From Haemophilus parainfluenzae (GTDB lineage Bacteria > Pseudomonadota > Gammaproteobacteria > Enterobacterales > Pasteurellaceae), in the NCBI RefSeq assembly GCF_003252725.1, contig NZ_QEPO01000003.1, positions 1 through 64,000 on the forward strand: a stretch of DNA of 64,000 nt, read 5' to 3'. Below the pieces are notes generated by a model that saw only the letters and a list, made by a program, of their open reading frames with translations, did no database searches and was not told the DNA's origin. Numbering within the stretch: the first letter of the stretch is position 1; each line of letters opens with the position of its first letter. The position numbers were made by a program, and so were the translations under genes. Below are positions 20,845 through 31,876 of the stretch, piece after piece.

Positions 20845-22149
20845 TTAAGGACAGGGTTTACTCACCATAATTTCAATCACTTGGCGATCAATATGAGGCA
20901 TACTCTTAGAAGCAATTGAGCATAGATTGTCGATAGTACGATCGAGATCGTGTTCAACAATACCTTCATTACCCGTAACATGGGTTTCATCCATTGCCAT
21001 GAGAACTGATTTATAGCCGGAAGCCACGCTTGTGGAGACTTTCATGGCACAGCTATTAGATGCGCCATCGCAGATGATTCCACTGATATCGCCGATCATG
21101 CTGCAAATCCCCATGCTCACGGTTTCGAATTTACCCGTAAGTAAATAGGCGATACCCGCACAGCTTCCCATTGATGCGGTTGTTACTGCGCAAAGGGCGG
21201 ACAGTTTGGGTAATTTACTGTGGATATAAATGGCCATTAAGTGTGATAAGAAGAGGGCACGGAGACGTTTTTCTTCACTCACGTTTAAATAATCGGCGAC
21301 CACAACCACGGGCATAGTGGCGGCAATACCTTGGTTACCTGAACCTGAATTACTCATTGCTGGCAATGTAGCCCCGCCCATACGAGCATCGGAGGCTGCA
21401 GTGGTTTCGATCATGATTTTGCTGAGTAAATCATCTGACATTAAGCCACTACCAACTTGTTTGCGTAACGTTCTGCCAATGTGTAAGCCGTAATTTTCAC
21501 GTAATCCTTCGTTAGACAGCGCTCGGTTGAGTTCGGCAGCCTGTCCGATAAAGCGGATTTTATAGAGCTCAACTTCACAAGAAAATTCAAAGATTTCACG
21601 TGTGCTCACCTGCTTGAAAATATCATAAGGATCGCAATCAGCACATTCATCGTGTTCTTTCTCAAAAACAACTTCGCCATTTTTTTCAATTAAAATGATG
21701 TTCGTGTGTTGATCTTGAATGGCTACTTTCACTCGGTCCTTATCTGCAAACAACACGGCTTCCGAATATAAAATATGATCGGTTTGATGAATATCCACAT
21801 TAACGAGCTTTTTATCAAGCATCGCTTTGGCTTGGGATACTTGCTCGGGTGTGATGTGTTTTAACACTTCCAACTCACCCTCAGGGTCACCGCCTAAAGC
21901 ACCAATCGCCGCGGCAATAGGTAATCCCACCATGCCCGTTCCCGGTACTGCAACACCCAATCCATTTTTCATTAAGTTTGGTGATACTTTAGCTTCAATA
22001 CGTTCAGGTGTTTTGCCTAAATATTTAGCTGCGGTTGCTGCGGCAAGCGCTAAAGAGATAGGCTCAGTACAGCCAAGTGCAGGAACCACATCGCGTTCCA
22101 CAAGGTGAAGTAATGGTTTTTCGATTTCGTTGAGTCTTTCTTGATTCAT
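20845..22149 (-). CDS. cyuA: L-cysteine desulfidase (UPF0597/YhaM family)
   Basis: Breaks L-cysteine into pyruvate, ammonia and sulfide using a labile [4Fe-4S] cluster. The 434 residues contain the family marks: PALGCTEPISLALAAA near 25-40, the GTGMVGLPIAAAIGALGG stretch, ATLPAMSNSGSGNQGI near 265, and cysteines in SMGSCAGIAY, MGICSMIGDISGIICDGAS and NSCAMKV that would hold the cluster. The symbol follows E. coli CyuA (YhaM). It forms a likely operon with the cupin gene upstream (19-base gap) and lies next to the sulfur transporter genes. Confidence 0.9.
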   Translation of the reverse strand: MNQERLNEIEKPLLHLVERDVVPALGCTEPISLALAAATAAKYLGKTPERIEAKVSPNLMKNGLGVAVPGTGMVGLPIAAAIGALGGDPEGELEVLKHITPEQVSQAKAMLDKKLVNVDIHQTDHILYSEAVLFADKDRVKVAIQDQHTNIILIEKNGEVVFEKEHDECADCDPYDIFKQVSTREIFEFSCEVELYKIRFIGQAAELNRALSNEGLRENYGLHIGRTLRKQVGSGLMSDDLLSKIMIETTAASDARMGGATLPAMSNSGSGNQGIAATMPVVVVADYLNVSEEKRLRALFLSHLMAIYIHSKLPKLSALCAVTTASMGSCAGIAYLLTGKFETVSMGICSMIGDISGIICDGASNSCAMKVSTSVASGYKSVLMAMDETHVTGNEGIVEHDLDRTIDNLCSIASKSMPHIDRQVIEIMVSKPCP

Positions 22150-22168
22150 AAAATTCTTTTTAAGTCTG

Positions 22169-22483
22169 TTAAATGCTGTCTTCTTTCTCTATGACTAATA
22201 TGCGCGCTTCACCTTGTGGATGCGCAACATGTTCGGTACCGATACCCGCATAAAAAATATCACCCGTATGGAGCAATACTGCTTTCTCTTGGCCTTCTTC
22301 TTTGTAGCGCATTTCCACTGTACCATCCATGACAGCAAAGACTTCTTCACCGTCATTGATATGCCATTTGTAAGGTTTATCTGTCCAGTGAAGACGCACG
22401 GAGATGCCATTCATATTTGTAATATCAAGGGCTCCCCAAGCGCGTTCAGCCGTAAAGAGGTGACTTCTAATAACTTTATTCAT
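22169..22483 (-). CDS. Small cupin-domain protein
   Basis: A 104-residue single-domain cupin. The first cupin motif is visible as KWHINDGEEVFAVMDGTVEMRY (in outline: H-x3-GEE, then the G of DG) and the second as HTGDIFYAGIGTEHVAHP, so a metal site is likely. Substrate unknown; small cupins of this type include sensors, isomerases and dioxygenases. It starts 11 bases after the polA stop and precedes the cysteine desulfidase gene, so a link to cysteine or sulfide handling is possible, but polA read-through could also express it. Confidence 0.85.
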   Translation of the reverse strand: MNKVIRSHLFTAERAWGALDITNMNGISVRLHWTDKPYKWHINDGEEVFAVMDGTVEMRYKEEGQEKAVLLHTGDIFYAGIGTEHVAHPQGEARILVIEKEDSI

Positions 22484-22494
22484 GACTAAATTTG

Positions 22495-25293
22495 TTAGTG
22501 AGCCTCATCCCAGTTGTTGCCTTGCCCCACATCTACAATCAATGGCACCACTAAATTAGCCGCACTTTCCATTTGTGTTTTGATGAGCTCGCTATAAAAC
22601 GCGACTTTTTCTGACCGCACTTCAAACACCAATTCATCGTGCACCTGCATAATCATCGCAATATCGGGATCGTTTTGTAGTTTTTGATCCAATTGAATCA
22701 TGGCACGTTTGATAATGTCTGCGGCGGTGCCTTGCATTGGTGCATTGATCGCGACACGTTCGGCTGCTTTACGGCGCATACCATTAGAAGAGTTAATATC
22801 TGGTAGATATAAACGACGGCCGAATAGGGTTTCCACATAGCCTTGGGCTTTGGCTTTTTCGCGAATATCGTGCATAAAGGTTTGTACGCCAGGATAGCGT
22901 TTGAAATATAAATCCATATAGCTCTGGGCATCTGCACGGCCAATACCGAGTTGACGCGATAAGCCAAAGGCTGACATACCATAAATTAAACCGAAATTAA
23001 TAGCCTTAGCATTGCGGCGTTGTTCGGACGTCACTTCATCTAGTGCGACACCAAAGATTTCTGCTGCGGTAGAACGGTGAATATCTTTGCCTTGGGTAAA
23101 GGCGTTAATTAAGCCCTGATCTTGTGATAGGTGCGCCATAATGCGTAGTTCGATTTGTGAATAGTCGGACGCCACAACAGTAAAGCCTTCGCGCGCAATA
23201 AATGCCTGACGAATACGGCGGCCTTCTTCATTGCGAATCGGAATGTTTTGTAGATTCGGATCGCTTGATGAAAGACGACCAGTGGCTGTCACCGCTTGAT
23301 GGTAGGAAGTATGCACTCGACCCGTTTGTGGATTGACCATTTGCGGCAATTTGTCAGTGTAGGTGGATTTTAGTTTGCTGAGACCACGATGTTCTACCAA
23401 CACTTTCGGCAATTCATGACTAAATGCGAGTTCCTCCAACACTTCCTCGTTAGTGGATGGTGCACCTTTTGGTGTTTTTTGAATGACTGGTAAACCTAAT
23501 TTATCAAACAAAATTTCTTGTAATTGTTTGGTGGAAGCTAAATTAAATGGCTGCCCAGCCAAGACATAGGCTTGTTCTTCTAATTCACTTAAACGGTTAG
23601 CGATTTCGTTAGATTGCAGGAATAGTGCATCGCTATCAATTAAGACACCACGACGTTCCATACGGGAAAGTACGCCTAACAATGGCAGTTCCATTTCTTT
23701 AAAGAGTTTTTCAAGAGTGGGTTCTTTAGAGAGTTTTTCCCATAGCACTTGTTGCAGCTTCATCGTTACATCGGCATCTTCCGCCGCGTACTCGGCGGCT
23801 TGTTCTAATGGAATTTGGTTAAAGGTCAGCTGATTTTTACCTTTGCCTGCAATCTCTTCAAAACTGATGGTTTGATGCCCTAAATAACGTTTCGCCAGAT
23901 CGTCCATATTGTGGCGACCGGTGCTATTGAGCACATAGGACTCCAGCATGGTATCGAAAGCCACACCTTGCACATCAATGCCATTACGGGCAAAGATGGT
24001 GAGATCGTATTTGAAGTTTTGACCGACTTTTTGAATAGCAGGATTTTCTAAAATCGGTTTTAACAGAGCAAGTGCGGTTGTTTTTTCGAGAGTTTTTGGT
24101 GCGCCTAAATAATCTAATTGTAGCGGTAAATAAGCAGCTTCACCATTTTCTAACGCAAAGGAAATGCCCACTAAGTTAGCAGCCATATAATCCAAATTAT
24201 CGGTTTCAGTATCTAAAGCAAAAAGTTTGGCTTGATTGAGTTTTTCCACCCAACGATTTAAATCTGCTTCGGTGAGCAAGGTTTCATAACGGCTGCGATC
24301 AATTTGAATTGCCGGCAATGTTTCATCGCTATTGTCTTGAGCGAGTGCAGGCGTAACTTGATAGTGATTAATCTTGGTTGGTTGTTCGTTATTATTGGTG
24401 ATGGAATCAGCACCATTCATCACTTCATTGAGCCAACGTTTAAATTCATAACGGCCGAAATATTCAGTGAGTTGATCGTTATTGCTTGCGCCAAGAGTGA
24501 GTTGATCTGGCGTAATATCGAGAGCGACATCGGTTTTGATGGTGGCAAGGCGATAGGATAAATCCGCCATTTCTTTTTCCGCCAATAATTTATCACCTAA
24601 TTTTTTTGCCCCACGAATTGGCAATTCAGCTACTTTGTCTAAGTTGGCATAAATTTCTGCCATGCTGCCGATACCCTGCAAGAGGCCAAGAGCGGTTTTT
24701 TCACCCACACCCGCTACGCCTGGAATATTATCGGCGCTATCGCCCATTAGTGCTAAGTAATCGATGATGAGTTCTGGTGGGATACCGTATTTTTCAATCA
24801 CGGCCTCGCGATCTAATAGGGTATTATTCATGGTGTTGATCAACATAATGTTGTCATCCACTAGCTGAGCCATGTCTTTATCGCCGGTGCTGATTAAGAC
24901 TTTTTGATTGGCTTTGGAAGCGGCTACCGCTAGAGTACCGATGACATCATCAGCTTCAACACCTTCAATGACTAAAAGAGGAATGCCAAGGGCACGGATA
25001 ATATCGTGTAACGGCTGAATTTGTTTGCGCAGATCGTCTGGCATCGGTGGACGATGGGATTTATATTGTTCAAACATTTCATCTCGGAAAGTTTTGCCTT
25101 TCGCATCAAAGACTACCGCAATATGGCTCGGTTGCACTTGTGAAATCAGGCTTTTGAGCATGTTCAATACACCGTACATGGCGCCAGTCGGTTCGCCGGC
25201 TGAATTGGTGAGTGGCGGAAAAGCATGAAAAGCTCGATATAAATAAGATGAACCGTCCACTAGGACTAATGGATTAGGAGCGATAGTTGGCAT
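22495..25293 (-). CDS. polA: DNA polymerase I
   Basis: Replication and repair polymerase with 5' nuclease. The 932 residues carry all three domains: the 5'-3' exonuclease ([33 protein letters not shown]), the 3'-5' exonuclease ([31 protein letters not shown]) and the polymerase ([38 protein letters not shown]). I place the start at ATG 25293 with a CGGAAT site before it; the 12-codon longer frame is not supported. zapA lies divergently upstream. Confidence 0.98.
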   Translation of the reverse strand: MPTIAPNPLVLVDGSSYLYRAFHAFPPLTNSAGEPTGAMYGVLNMLKSLISQVQPSHIAVVFDAKGKTFRDEMFEQYKSHRPPMPDDLRKQIQPLHDIIRALGIPLLVIEGVEADDVIGTLAVAASKANQKVLISTGDKDMAQLVDDNIMLINTMNNTLLDREAVIEKYGIPPELIIDYLALMGDSADNIPGVAGVGEKTALGLLQGIGSMAEIYANLDKVAELPIRGAKKLGDKLLAEKEMADLSYRLATIKTDVALDITPDQLTLGASNNDQLTEYFGRYEFKRWLNEVMNGADSITNNNEQPTKINHYQVTPALAQDNSDETLPAIQIDRSRYETLLTEADLNRWVEKLNQAKLFALDTETDNLDYMAANLVGISFALENGEAAYLPLQLDYLGAPKTLEKTTALALLKPILENPAIQKVGQNFKYDLTIFARNGIDVQGVAFDTMLESYVLNSTGRHNMDDLAKRYLGHQTISFEEIAGKGKNQLTFNQIPLEQAAEYAAEDADVTMKLQQVLWEKLSKEPTLEKLFKEMELPLLGVLSRMERRGVLIDSDALFLQSNEIANRLSELEEQAYVLAGQPFNLASTKQLQEILFDKLGLPVIQKTPKGAPSTNEEVLEELAFSHELPKVLVEHRGLSKLKSTYTDKLPQMVNPQTGRVHTSYHQAVTATGRLSSSDPNLQNIPIRNEEGRRIRQAFIAREGFTVVASDYSQIELRIMAHLSQDQGLINAFTQGKDIHRSTAAEIFGVALDEVTSEQRRNAKAINFGLIYGMSAFGLSRQLGIGRADAQSYMDLYFKRYPGVQTFMHDIREKAKAQGYVETLFGRRLYLPDINSSNGMRRKAAERVAINAPMQGTAADIIKRAMIQLDQKLQNDPDIAMIMQVHDELVFEVRSEKVAFYSELIKTQMESAANLVVPLIVDVGQGNNWDEAH

Positions 25294-25453
25294 AAATATT
25301 CCGTTCAAAAATAATGAAAAGTGTCGCATTATAGCGTAAATTGCGAAATGGAGCGAACGGATAAAGTGCGGTCAATTAAACGTAAAAATTATGACGAAGG
25401 CATTTGGCTGTGGCATAATAGGAACACTTGAGCATTCAACATAAGGGAATAAC

Positions 25454-25759
25454 ATGTCATTAAAACTGGTTGAAGTTGTTGTATTAGGGCAAGTGCTGCG
25501 TTTAAATGTCCCTTCCGAACAAGAAGAGATTTTGCGTCAAGCGGCGCGTAATTTAGATCTTCAAGTGTCTGAAATGAAAGAGCGTACAGGTTTATTACAA
25601 TTAGACCGAGTACTTTCTATTGTTGCCTTGAATTTAAGTTTTGAATTAACCCAAGAAAAGAATAAAAATGCCCAGATTGAAAACGTGTTATGTACGCGAA
25701 TTCAGCAGTTAGATCATTCTTTAGAGAATGCATTAGGTGGGCGTACCATCGTAGATTAA
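25454..25759 (+). CDS. zapA: Cell division protein ZapA
   Basis: Stabilises FtsZ filaments in the division ring. The 101 residues fit ZapA: an N-terminal beta part (SLKLVEVVVLGQVLRLNVPSE in outline), then a long helix (AARNLDLQVSEMKERTG, ending in a coiled coil toward the C-terminus). An AAGGGAATAAC site precedes the ATG. In E. coli zapA is followed by ssrS and fau; here a terminator and queH follow, and ssrS-fau lie about 24 kb away. Confidence 0.92.
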   Translation: MSLKLVEVVVLGQVLRLNVPSEQEEILRQAARNLDLQVSEMKERTGLLQLDRVLSIVALNLSFELTQEKNKNAQIENVLCTRIQQLDHSLENALGGRTIVD

Positions 25760-25764
25760 ATAAA

Positions 25765-25800
25765 AAAAGAACCGCATATTGAAAGTGCGGTTCTTTTTTT
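25765..25800 (+). terminator. Terminator after zapA
   Basis: AAAGAACCGCA (25766-25776) pairs with TGCGGTTCTTT (25786-25796), followed by a T run. The 3' arm contains an uptake core. Confidence 0.9.
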
Positions 25801-25808
25801 ATGTGTTT

Positions 25809-26549
25809 TTAATCAGGCGTGTAATAGAGTTTACCAATTTCAATTTTTTGTCGCCCTGTTTCTTCACGCCATTTATTGCTGTCTCGTAAAGAATAAACGC
25901 AGCCACAATATTCCTGTTGATAAAAACGTTCACGTTTACTGATTTCGATCATGCGTTGCGATCCACCTGCTTTACGCCAGTTGTAATCCCAATAAATCAC
26001 ATCATTATATTTTTCAGCAGCACGGTGACCACAACCATTAATTTGATCCATATCTTTCCAACGAGAAATACCAAGGCAGCTGGTAAATACAGGGAAACCA
26101 TGTTCATGAGCATATTCGGCCGCTTTTTCAAAACGCATATCAAAACACATGGTGCAACGGATGCCACGCTCAGGTTCCCATTCCATGCCTTTTGCGCGAT
26201 CAAACCATTGTTGGCGATCGTAATCAGCATCAATAAACGGAATCCCAAATTTTTGGGCAAAGCGGATATTTTCTTCTTTACGAATTAAATATTCTTTTAA
26301 TGGATGAATATTTGGGTTGTAAAAATAAATCGTAAACTCAATCCCAGAGGCCAAAATGGCTTCCATCACTTCACCTGAGCAAGGCGCACAGCAGGAGTGG
26401 AGAAGTAACTTATTATGTCCTTCGGGTAATTCGAGTTTTTCACGAATAAAAGGCGCATTGGGATCCTTGCGCACTTTTTGTTTACGTGTTTTTTGAAATT
26501 TAGCTTGAGAATCGACCGCACTTTGCGGTTGAATTTGTTCTTCAGTCAT
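25809..26549 (-). CDS. queH: Epoxyqueuosine reductase QueH
   Basis: Reduces epoxyqueuosine in tRNA to queuosine, the last step of the pathway; QueH is the non-cobalamin, iron-sulfur replacement for QueG. The 246-residue protein shows the DUF208 cysteine sets: [13 protein letters not shown] near residue 50, [13 protein letters not shown] near 128, and [13 protein letters not shown] near 213. The upstream pathway enzymes Tgt and QueA are encoded 34 kb away in the same window. The start is 1 base from the ispB stop, so the two genes are probably one transcript. Confidence 0.94.
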   Translation of the reverse strand: MTEEQIQPQSAVDSQAKFQKTRKQKVRKDPNAPFIREKLELPEGHNKLLLHSCCAPCSGEVMEAILASGIEFTIYFYNPNIHPLKEYLIRKEENIRFAQKFGIPFIDADYDRQQWFDRAKGMEWEPERGIRCTMCFDMRFEKAAEYAHEHGFPVFTSCLGISRWKDMDQINGCGHRAAEKYNDVIYWDYNWRKAGGSQRMIEISKRERFYQQEYCGCVYSLRDSNKWREETGRQKIEIGKLYYTPD

Positions 26550-26550
26550 A

Positions 26551-27546
26551 TTAATAAGTTCGGTCTACCGATAAATAAGCCAGTGAAATTAAGGCTTTTT
26601 TGTATTCGCTTTCAGGTAATAAGGCAATGGCATCAACCGCTTTTTTTGCTTCTTGTTTCGCACGATCCATCGCGTAATCAAGGGATTTATGTTCAGCCAT
26701 AATCACAAGCACGTCATCGATCGCATCACGTTTTCCGCCTTGTTCAATGGCTTCACGAATAAGCGCAGCTTGTTGTGGATTACCGTGACGCATTGCGTGT
26801 AATAAAGGAAGAGTCGGTTTACCTTCAGCGAGGTCGTCACCCACATTTTTACCTAATGCTGTAGCGTTTGCGCTGTAATCTAGCACGTCATCTACTAATT
26901 GGAATGCGGTACCGAGATAGCGACCATATTCTTGAAATGCGGTTTCAATTGATTTTTCTGCACCCGCAACAATCGCAACAGATTGTGCCGCCACTTCAAA
27001 TAAGCGTGCTGTTTTACTATAAATCACACGCATATAGCTTTCTTCGGTGGTATCCGGATCATTCACGTTCATTAATTGTTGAACTTCACCTTCCGCCAAC
27101 ACGTTGGTGGCGTCAGCCATAATGCGAAGAATATCTAGCGATTGTAACTGCGCCACTAATTGGAATGCACGGGTATAAATGAAGTCGCCCACTAATACGC
27201 TAGCCGCATTACCAAAGGCAGAGTTTGCCGTTGCGCGGCCTCGACGCATATCAGATTCATCGACCACATCATCGTGTAATAAAGAAGCAGTGTGAATAAA
27301 TTCTACAAAGGTCGCACAAGTTGCTACTTTATCGCTTTCGTAGCCTAATGCACGCGCCGCTAAGACCGCAATAAGTGGTCGAATACGTTTTCCGCCACCT
27401 TGTACAATATAAAAACCAAGCTGATTAACCATCGGCACGTCTGAGTTAATTTGTGCTAAAATAGCTTGGTTGACTTTCTGCATATCCGCATCGGTTAATG
27501 CTTGGATTGCATGCATATCCATTAAATCTTGTTTGTTCATCTTCAT
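26551..27546 (-). CDS. ispB: Octaprenyl diphosphate synthase
   Basis: Builds the side chain of quinones by adding isopentenyl units to farnesyl diphosphate. The 331 residues carry the trans-prenyltransferase hallmarks: GGGKRIRP, the first Asp-rich motif [15 protein letters not shown] near 92-106 and the second [10 protein letters not shown] near 218-227. The exact start is uncertain: ATG at 27546 or 27540, neither with a strong ribosome site. It is divergent from rplU, as in many gamma-proteobacteria, and is followed directly by queH. Confidence 0.96.
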   Translation of the reverse strand: MKMNKQDLMDMHAIQALTDADMQKVNQAILAQINSDVPMVNQLGFYIVQGGGKRIRPLIAVLAARALGYESDKVATCATFVEFIHTASLLHDDVVDESDMRRGRATANSAFGNAASVLVGDFIYTRAFQLVAQLQSLDILRIMADATNVLAEGEVQQLMNVNDPDTTEESYMRVIYSKTARLFEVAAQSVAIVAGAEKSIETAFQEYGRYLGTAFQLVDDVLDYSANATALGKNVGDDLAEGKPTLPLLHAMRHGNPQQAALIREAIEQGGKRDAIDDVLVIMAEHKSLDYAMDRAKQEAKKAVDAIALLPESEYKKALISLAYLSVDRTY

Positions 27547-27663
27547 TTGGTTCGATGGTTGTGTATATAAAAGAAAGTGCGGTGAATTTTACCTGATTTT
27601 TCAGGGTTTCTGAAATTAAACTCGAGGAAAAGCGCTTTTTTTTATTTTATTGCAAATAAGTGC

Positions 27664-27692
27664 TTGCGATCGAGTTGTTTTTTCCGTAGAAT
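27664..27692 (+). promoter_or_regulatory. Sigma-70 promoter of rplU-rpmA
   Basis: TTGCGA (27664-27669) - 17 bases - TAGAAT (27687-27692). Optimal spacing and four or five matches per box. A start near 27699 would leave a ~70-base leader before rplU. Confidence 0.65.
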
Positions 27693-27768
27693 TTGCGACC
27701 TATTTATATGAATTTTGAAGTGCGGACCGAAAATAGTAACGGAGAAGCACAATTATAGCGGAGTATTT

Positions 27769-28080
27769 ATGTACGCAGTTTTCCAAAGTGGCGGTAAACA
27801 ACACCGTGTGAGCGAAGGTCAAGTAGTTCGTTTAGAAAAACTTGAACTTGCAACTGGCGCAACAGTTGAGTTCGACTCAGTGTTGATGGTCGTTAATGGT
27901 GAAGATGTTAAAATTGGTGCACCAGTAGTAGCTGGCGCGAAAGTAGTGGCTGAAGTTGTGGCACAAGGTCGTGGCGATAAAGTTAAAATCGTTAAGTTCC
28001 GTCGTCGTAAACACAGCCGTAAACAACAAGGTCATCGTCAGTGGTTCACAGAAGTGAAAATCACTGGGATTCAAGCATAA
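27769..28080 (+). CDS. rplU: 50S ribosomal protein L21
   Basis: Large-subunit protein that contacts 23S rRNA beside L20. The 103-residue sequence begins [18 protein letters not shown] and ends with the basic [16 protein letters not shown] region and TGIQA, as in other L21 proteins. The ATG at 27769 follows GCGGAG; the longer frame from 27715 adds 18 unrelated residues that overlap leader sequence. It is the first gene of the rplU-rpmA operon, 20 bases before rpmA. Confidence 0.98.
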   Translation: MYAVFQSGGKQHRVSEGQVVRLEKLELATGATVEFDSVLMVVNGEDVKIGAPVVAGAKVVAEVVAQGRGDKVKIVKFRRRKHSRKQQGHRQWFTEVKITGIQA

Positions 28081-28100
28081 TTTCAGAGGAGATCAAGTAG

Positions 28101-28358
28101 ATGGCAACTAAAAAAGCTGGTGGTTCAACTCGTAACGGTCGTGATTCTGAAGCTAAACGCCTTGGTGTTAAACGTTTCGGTGGCGAATCTGTATTAGCAG
28201 GTAGCATCATTGTACGTCAACGTGGTACTAAATTCCACGCAGGTAACAACGTAGGTATGGGCCGTGACCACACCTTATTTGCTACCGCTGACGGTAAAGT
28301 AAAATTTGAAGTTAAAGGCGAGAAAAGCCGTAAATACGTAAGTATTGTAACTGAATAA
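28101..28358 (+). CDS. rpmA: 50S ribosomal protein L27
   Basis: L27 reaches the peptidyl-transferase centre with its flexible N-terminus. The 85 residues ([20 protein letters not shown], then [21 protein letters not shown]) are typical of the proteobacterial form, which starts directly with ATKKAGG and needs no N-terminal processing protease. It has a strong AGAGGAGA ribosome site and a terminator after the stop. A DMT transporter gene and obgE follow in the same direction, the common rplU-rpmA-(transporter)-obgE layout. Confidence 0.98.
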
Positions 28359-28375
28359 TTTTACATCTGATTTTT

Positions 28376-28408
28376 AAACGCCCCGCATTATCTGTGGGGC
28401 GTTTTCTT
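28376..28408 (+). terminator. Intrinsic terminator after rpmA
   Basis: AAACGCCCC (28377-28385) pairs with GGGGCGTTT (28396-28404 region), followed by T-rich sequence. Confidence 0.88.
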
Positions 28409-28539
28409 TGTTTTCTTACCTGTAATTTACAATCATTAATCAAATTTGTTATCTTAGCAGGATCATTCTCTTCAATATTTCTTAGAATGAAATTTACCTG
28501 AATTCCTAACTGTGCTTTAGCCAAATAAAGGAAGACATC

Positions 28540-29457
28540 ATGAAACAACAACCTCTTTTAGGATTTCTATTTGCTTTAATTACAGCGATGGCATGGGGAT
28601 CTTTACCTATTGCGTTAAAACAGGTTTTATCCGTGATGACGCCACAAACGATCGTATGGTATCGCTTTATTGTGGCATTTCTAGCACTCTTTATTTTGCT
28701 TGCCTATAAGAAAAAATTGCCACAATTTTTGAAAGGTGGTCAATTTATTTGGTTGGTAGTAATTGGTGTCATAGGGTTGTCTGGTAACTTCTTCTTATTT
28801 AATAGCTCACTTAAGTTTATCGATCCTTCTTCGGCTCAAATTTTTATTCACTTTTCCTCTTTTGGCATGTTGATTTGCGGTCTTTTTGTCTTTAAAGAAA
28901 AGCTCGGATTACACCAAAAAATAGGTTTAGCCTTATTACTTGTAGGGTTAGTGCTTTTCTTTAATGATAAACTAGGTGGGTTTCAAGGGGAAAGTCGCTA
29001 TTTAACGGGTGTATTATTAAGTCTAGCGGGCTCGTTAATTTGGGTTGCTTATGGTATGGCACAGAAATTAATGCTTCGCCGTTTTAGTTCACCACAAATT
29101 TTATTAATGATTTATTTCGGTTGTCTTTTGGTATTTACGCCTGTTGCTGAATTTTCCCAAGTGAGAGAGCTCAGCCCGTTAGCATTTGGTTGTTTAGCTT
29201 ATTGTTGCTTAAATACCTTATTTGGTTATGGTGCGTATGCCGAAGCACTTAATCGCTGGGAAGTTTCTAAAGTAAGCGTTGTGATAACCTTAGTGCCACT
29301 ATTTACAATTTTCTTTGCTCATCTTGCGCATTATGCGAGCCCTGATAATTTTGCCGCGCCAGAATTAAATATGATTAGCTATATCGGGGCGTTTGTTGTA
29401 GTATGCGGAGCAATTTTGTCGGCAATCGGACATAAGTTATTACCGCAATCAAAGTAA
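28540..29457 (+). CDS. EamA/DMT family transporter
   Basis: Inner-membrane protein of 305 residues with ten predicted helices in two EamA repeats (about 8-135 and 155-295). Typical marks are AMAWGSLPIALKQ in helix 1, NFFLFNSSLKFI in the first repeat, and SLIWVAYGMAQKLM in the second. Family members export amino acids or metabolites, or act as permeases; the substrate is unknown. A gene of this family is often found between rpmA and obgE in gamma-proteobacteria. A GGAAG site precedes the start. It runs into obgE with a 27-base gap holding an uptake sequence. Confidence 0.9.
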   Translation: MKQQPLLGFLFALITAMAWGSLPIALKQVLSVMTPQTIVWYRFIVAFLALFILLAYKKKLPQFLKGGQFIWLVVIGVIGLSGNFFLFNSSLKFIDPSSAQIFIHFSSFGMLICGLFVFKEKLGLHQKIGLALLLVGLVLFFNDKLGGFQGESRYLTGVLLSLAGSLIWVAYGMAQKLMLRRFSSPQILLMIYFGCLLVFTPVAEFSQVRELSPLAFGCLAYCCLNTLFGYGAYAEALNRWEVSKVSVVITLVPLFTIFFAHLAHYASPDNFAAPELNMISYIGAFVVVCGAILSAIGHKLLPQSK

Positions 29458-30657
<1,200 letters not shown>

Positions 30658-30667
30658 TGCCTAAATG

Positions 30668-30700
30668 AAAAAAGAGCGGAAATTTGACCGCTCTTTTTTT
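30668..30700. terminator. Bidirectional terminator after obgE
   Basis: AAAGAGCGG (30671-30679) pairs with CCGCTCTTT (30688-30696) with A and T runs on both sides. It shows the GAGCGG variant rather than the exact uptake core and also serves the convergent L36B gene. Confidence 0.88.
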
Positions 30701-30707
30701 ATTGGGG

Positions 30708-30845
30708 TTAACCTTTCTTTTTCCCACCTTGACGCGCTTTAAAGCGAGGGTTGGTTTTCGAAATGACATAAACGACACCGTGGCGACGAACAATTTTGCA
30801 GCCTGGACGGTTTTTTGCGCTTTTGAGTGAAGATAATACTTTCAT
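30708..30845 (-). CDS. rpmJ2: 50S ribosomal protein L36, type B
   Basis: Alternative, zinc-independent version of L36. The 45-residue product starts [20 protein letters not shown] and ends [13 protein letters not shown], as in E. coli YkgO. It has only one cysteine (position 16), so the zinc ribbon of type A L36 is lost. The ATG is 9 bases after the L31B stop, so the two form one operon. Such paralogues replace zinc-bearing L36 and L31 when zinc is scarce. A Fur-like box precedes the operon. The type A copy is presumably elsewhere. Confidence 0.92.
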   Translation of the reverse strand: MKVLSSLKSAKNRPGCKIVRRHGVVYVISKTNPRFKARQGGKKKG

Positions 30846-30854
30846 TGAATATTC

Positions 30855-31121
30855 CTATTTTGATTTAAATGCGCCAAATTTACCGTAACGGCTTGCAAAT
30901 TCACTTGCACGACCTTCATTACCAATTTGACGAGTTTTACCAGTATAAAATGGGTGAGAAGCAGATGAGGTATCGCACATAAATACAGGGTATTCATTAC
31001 CATCTTCCCATTTCATGGTGTTGTTGGTTTTAGCACAAGAACGGATGAGAAAGCCTTGTTTTGCGTTGGAATCGTAAAATAAAACGGTACGATAATTTTC
31101 AGGGTGAATGCCTTTTTTCAT
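30855..31121 (-). CDS. rpmE2: 50S ribosomal protein L31, type B
   Basis: Alternative L31 (YkgM type). The 88 residues show [16 protein letters not shown] at the start and the conserved [13 protein letters not shown] and [16 protein letters not shown] motifs. It lacks the CxxC pair that binds zinc in type A L31, keeping only two isolated cysteines (29 and 48). An AAGGAGC site precedes the ATG. It is the first gene of an operon with type B L36, and the site GAGAATGATTATCAATATA about 50 bases upstream suggests metal-dependent repression. Confidence 0.95.
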   Translation of the reverse strand: MKKGIHPENYRTVLFYDSNAKQGFLIRSCAKTNNTMKWEDGNEYPVFMCDTSSASHPFYTGKTRQIGNEGRASEFASRYGKFGAFKSK

Positions 31122-31171
31122 TAGAGCTCCTTATATAACGAAAAGAATTGGGCGAAGATACTAATTCAAAA

Positions 31172-31190
31172 GAGAATGATTATCAATATA
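31172..31190. promoter_or_regulatory. Fur-like box upstream of the L31B-L36B operon
   Basis: GAGAATGATTATCAATATA matches the 19-base Fur consensus GATAATGATAATCATTATC in its core (AATGATTATCA), with few differences. It lies about 50 bases before rpmE2. It does not resemble the E. coli Zur box (TGTTATA-N-TATAACA), which controls ykgM there. Confidence 0.6.
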
Positions 31191-31236
31191 ATTTTATTCA
31201 TGGCTATGAGAATTTTTTTCATATTGAGAAAAAGAA

Positions 31237-31263
31237 AAATGCCTTTCGATTGAAAGGCATTTT
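31237..31263 (-). terminator. Intrinsic terminator after smpB
   Basis: AATGCCTTTC (31239-31248) pairs with GAAAGGCATT (31252-31261); on the minus strand TTTTTCTTTTTC follows. Confidence 0.85.
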
Positions 31264-31281
31264 GTCAGTTTGGAGGGAGAG

Positions 31282-31764
31282 TTATCCACGATGTGCGTTT
31301 TTCATAATACGCTCTTTCGCTACTTTCCATTCACGCTCTTTAATATCATCACGTTTATCATGTTGTTTTTTACCTTTCGCAAGACCGATTTTGATCTTTG
31401 CCCAAGCACCTTTCCAATAAAGAGAAAGGGCAACAATGGTAAAACCATCACGGCTTGATTTACCAAAAAGATTATCCAGTTCACGTTTATTCAATAAAAG
31501 CTTACGCGTACGCGTCGGATCGCAAACCACGTGAGTAGAAGCCAAGCTTAATGGTTGAATGGTCGCACCAAATAAATAGGCTTCACCGTTTTTAAAAATG
31601 ATGTAGCTGTCGCTGATATTGGCTTTACCTGCGCGCATTGATTTCACTTCCCAACCTTGTAATTCAAGGCCGGCTTCAATTTCATCTTCAATAAAATATT
31701 CGTGTCGAGCTCGTTTATTTAACGCAATGGTGTTGGAGCCGACTTTGACTTTTTTCTTGGTCAT
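31282..31764 (-). CDS. smpB: SsrA-binding protein SmpB
   Basis: Partner of tmRNA in ribosome rescue; it binds the tRNA-like part and mimics the codon-anticodon pair. The 160 residues contain the OB-fold core ([39 protein letters not shown] in outline) and the basic C-terminal tail ([24 protein letters not shown]) that enters the mRNA channel. The tmRNA gene ssrA, often adjacent, is not in this window. It is monocistronic, with a terminator downstream. Confidence 0.97.
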   Translation of the reverse strand: MTKKKVKVGSNTIALNKRARHEYFIEDEIEAGLELQGWEVKSMRAGKANISDSYIIFKNGEAYLFGATIQPLSLASTHVVCDPTRTRKLLLNKRELDNLFGKSSRDGFTIVALSLYWKGAWAKIKIGLAKGKKQHDKRDDIKEREWKVAKERIMKNAHRG

Positions 31765-31834
31765 TGTTATCCGTTGTTTATTAATCGTAAATTGGCGTTG
31801 ATTTTACCGAATCTCGCCGTGGATAGCAAAAAAC

Positions 31835-31860
31835 AAAAGGCTGATTTGACTCAGCCTTTT
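31835..31860 (-). terminator. Intrinsic terminator after arcA
   Basis: AAAAGGCTGA (31835-31844) pairs with TCAGCCTTTT (31851-31860); on the minus strand a T run (TTGTTTTTTG) follows. Confidence 0.85.
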
Positions 31861-31876
31861 ATTACTAAATGATCGA

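Noticed and set aside
22195..22489. Alternative frames over the cupin gene
   Set aside because: The minus-strand cupin frame carries both cupin motifs; the others have no recognisable content.
27541..27546. Exact choice between two ispB start codons
   Set aside because: ATG at 27546 and 27540 both lack a clear ribosome site; the longer was kept without strong evidence, so no finding is claimed.
28466..28492. Inverted repeat TCATTCT / AGAATGA before the DMT transporter
   Set aside because: Only 7 bp with a 13-base loop in AT-rich sequence; expected by chance and not placed over a promoter or ribosome site.
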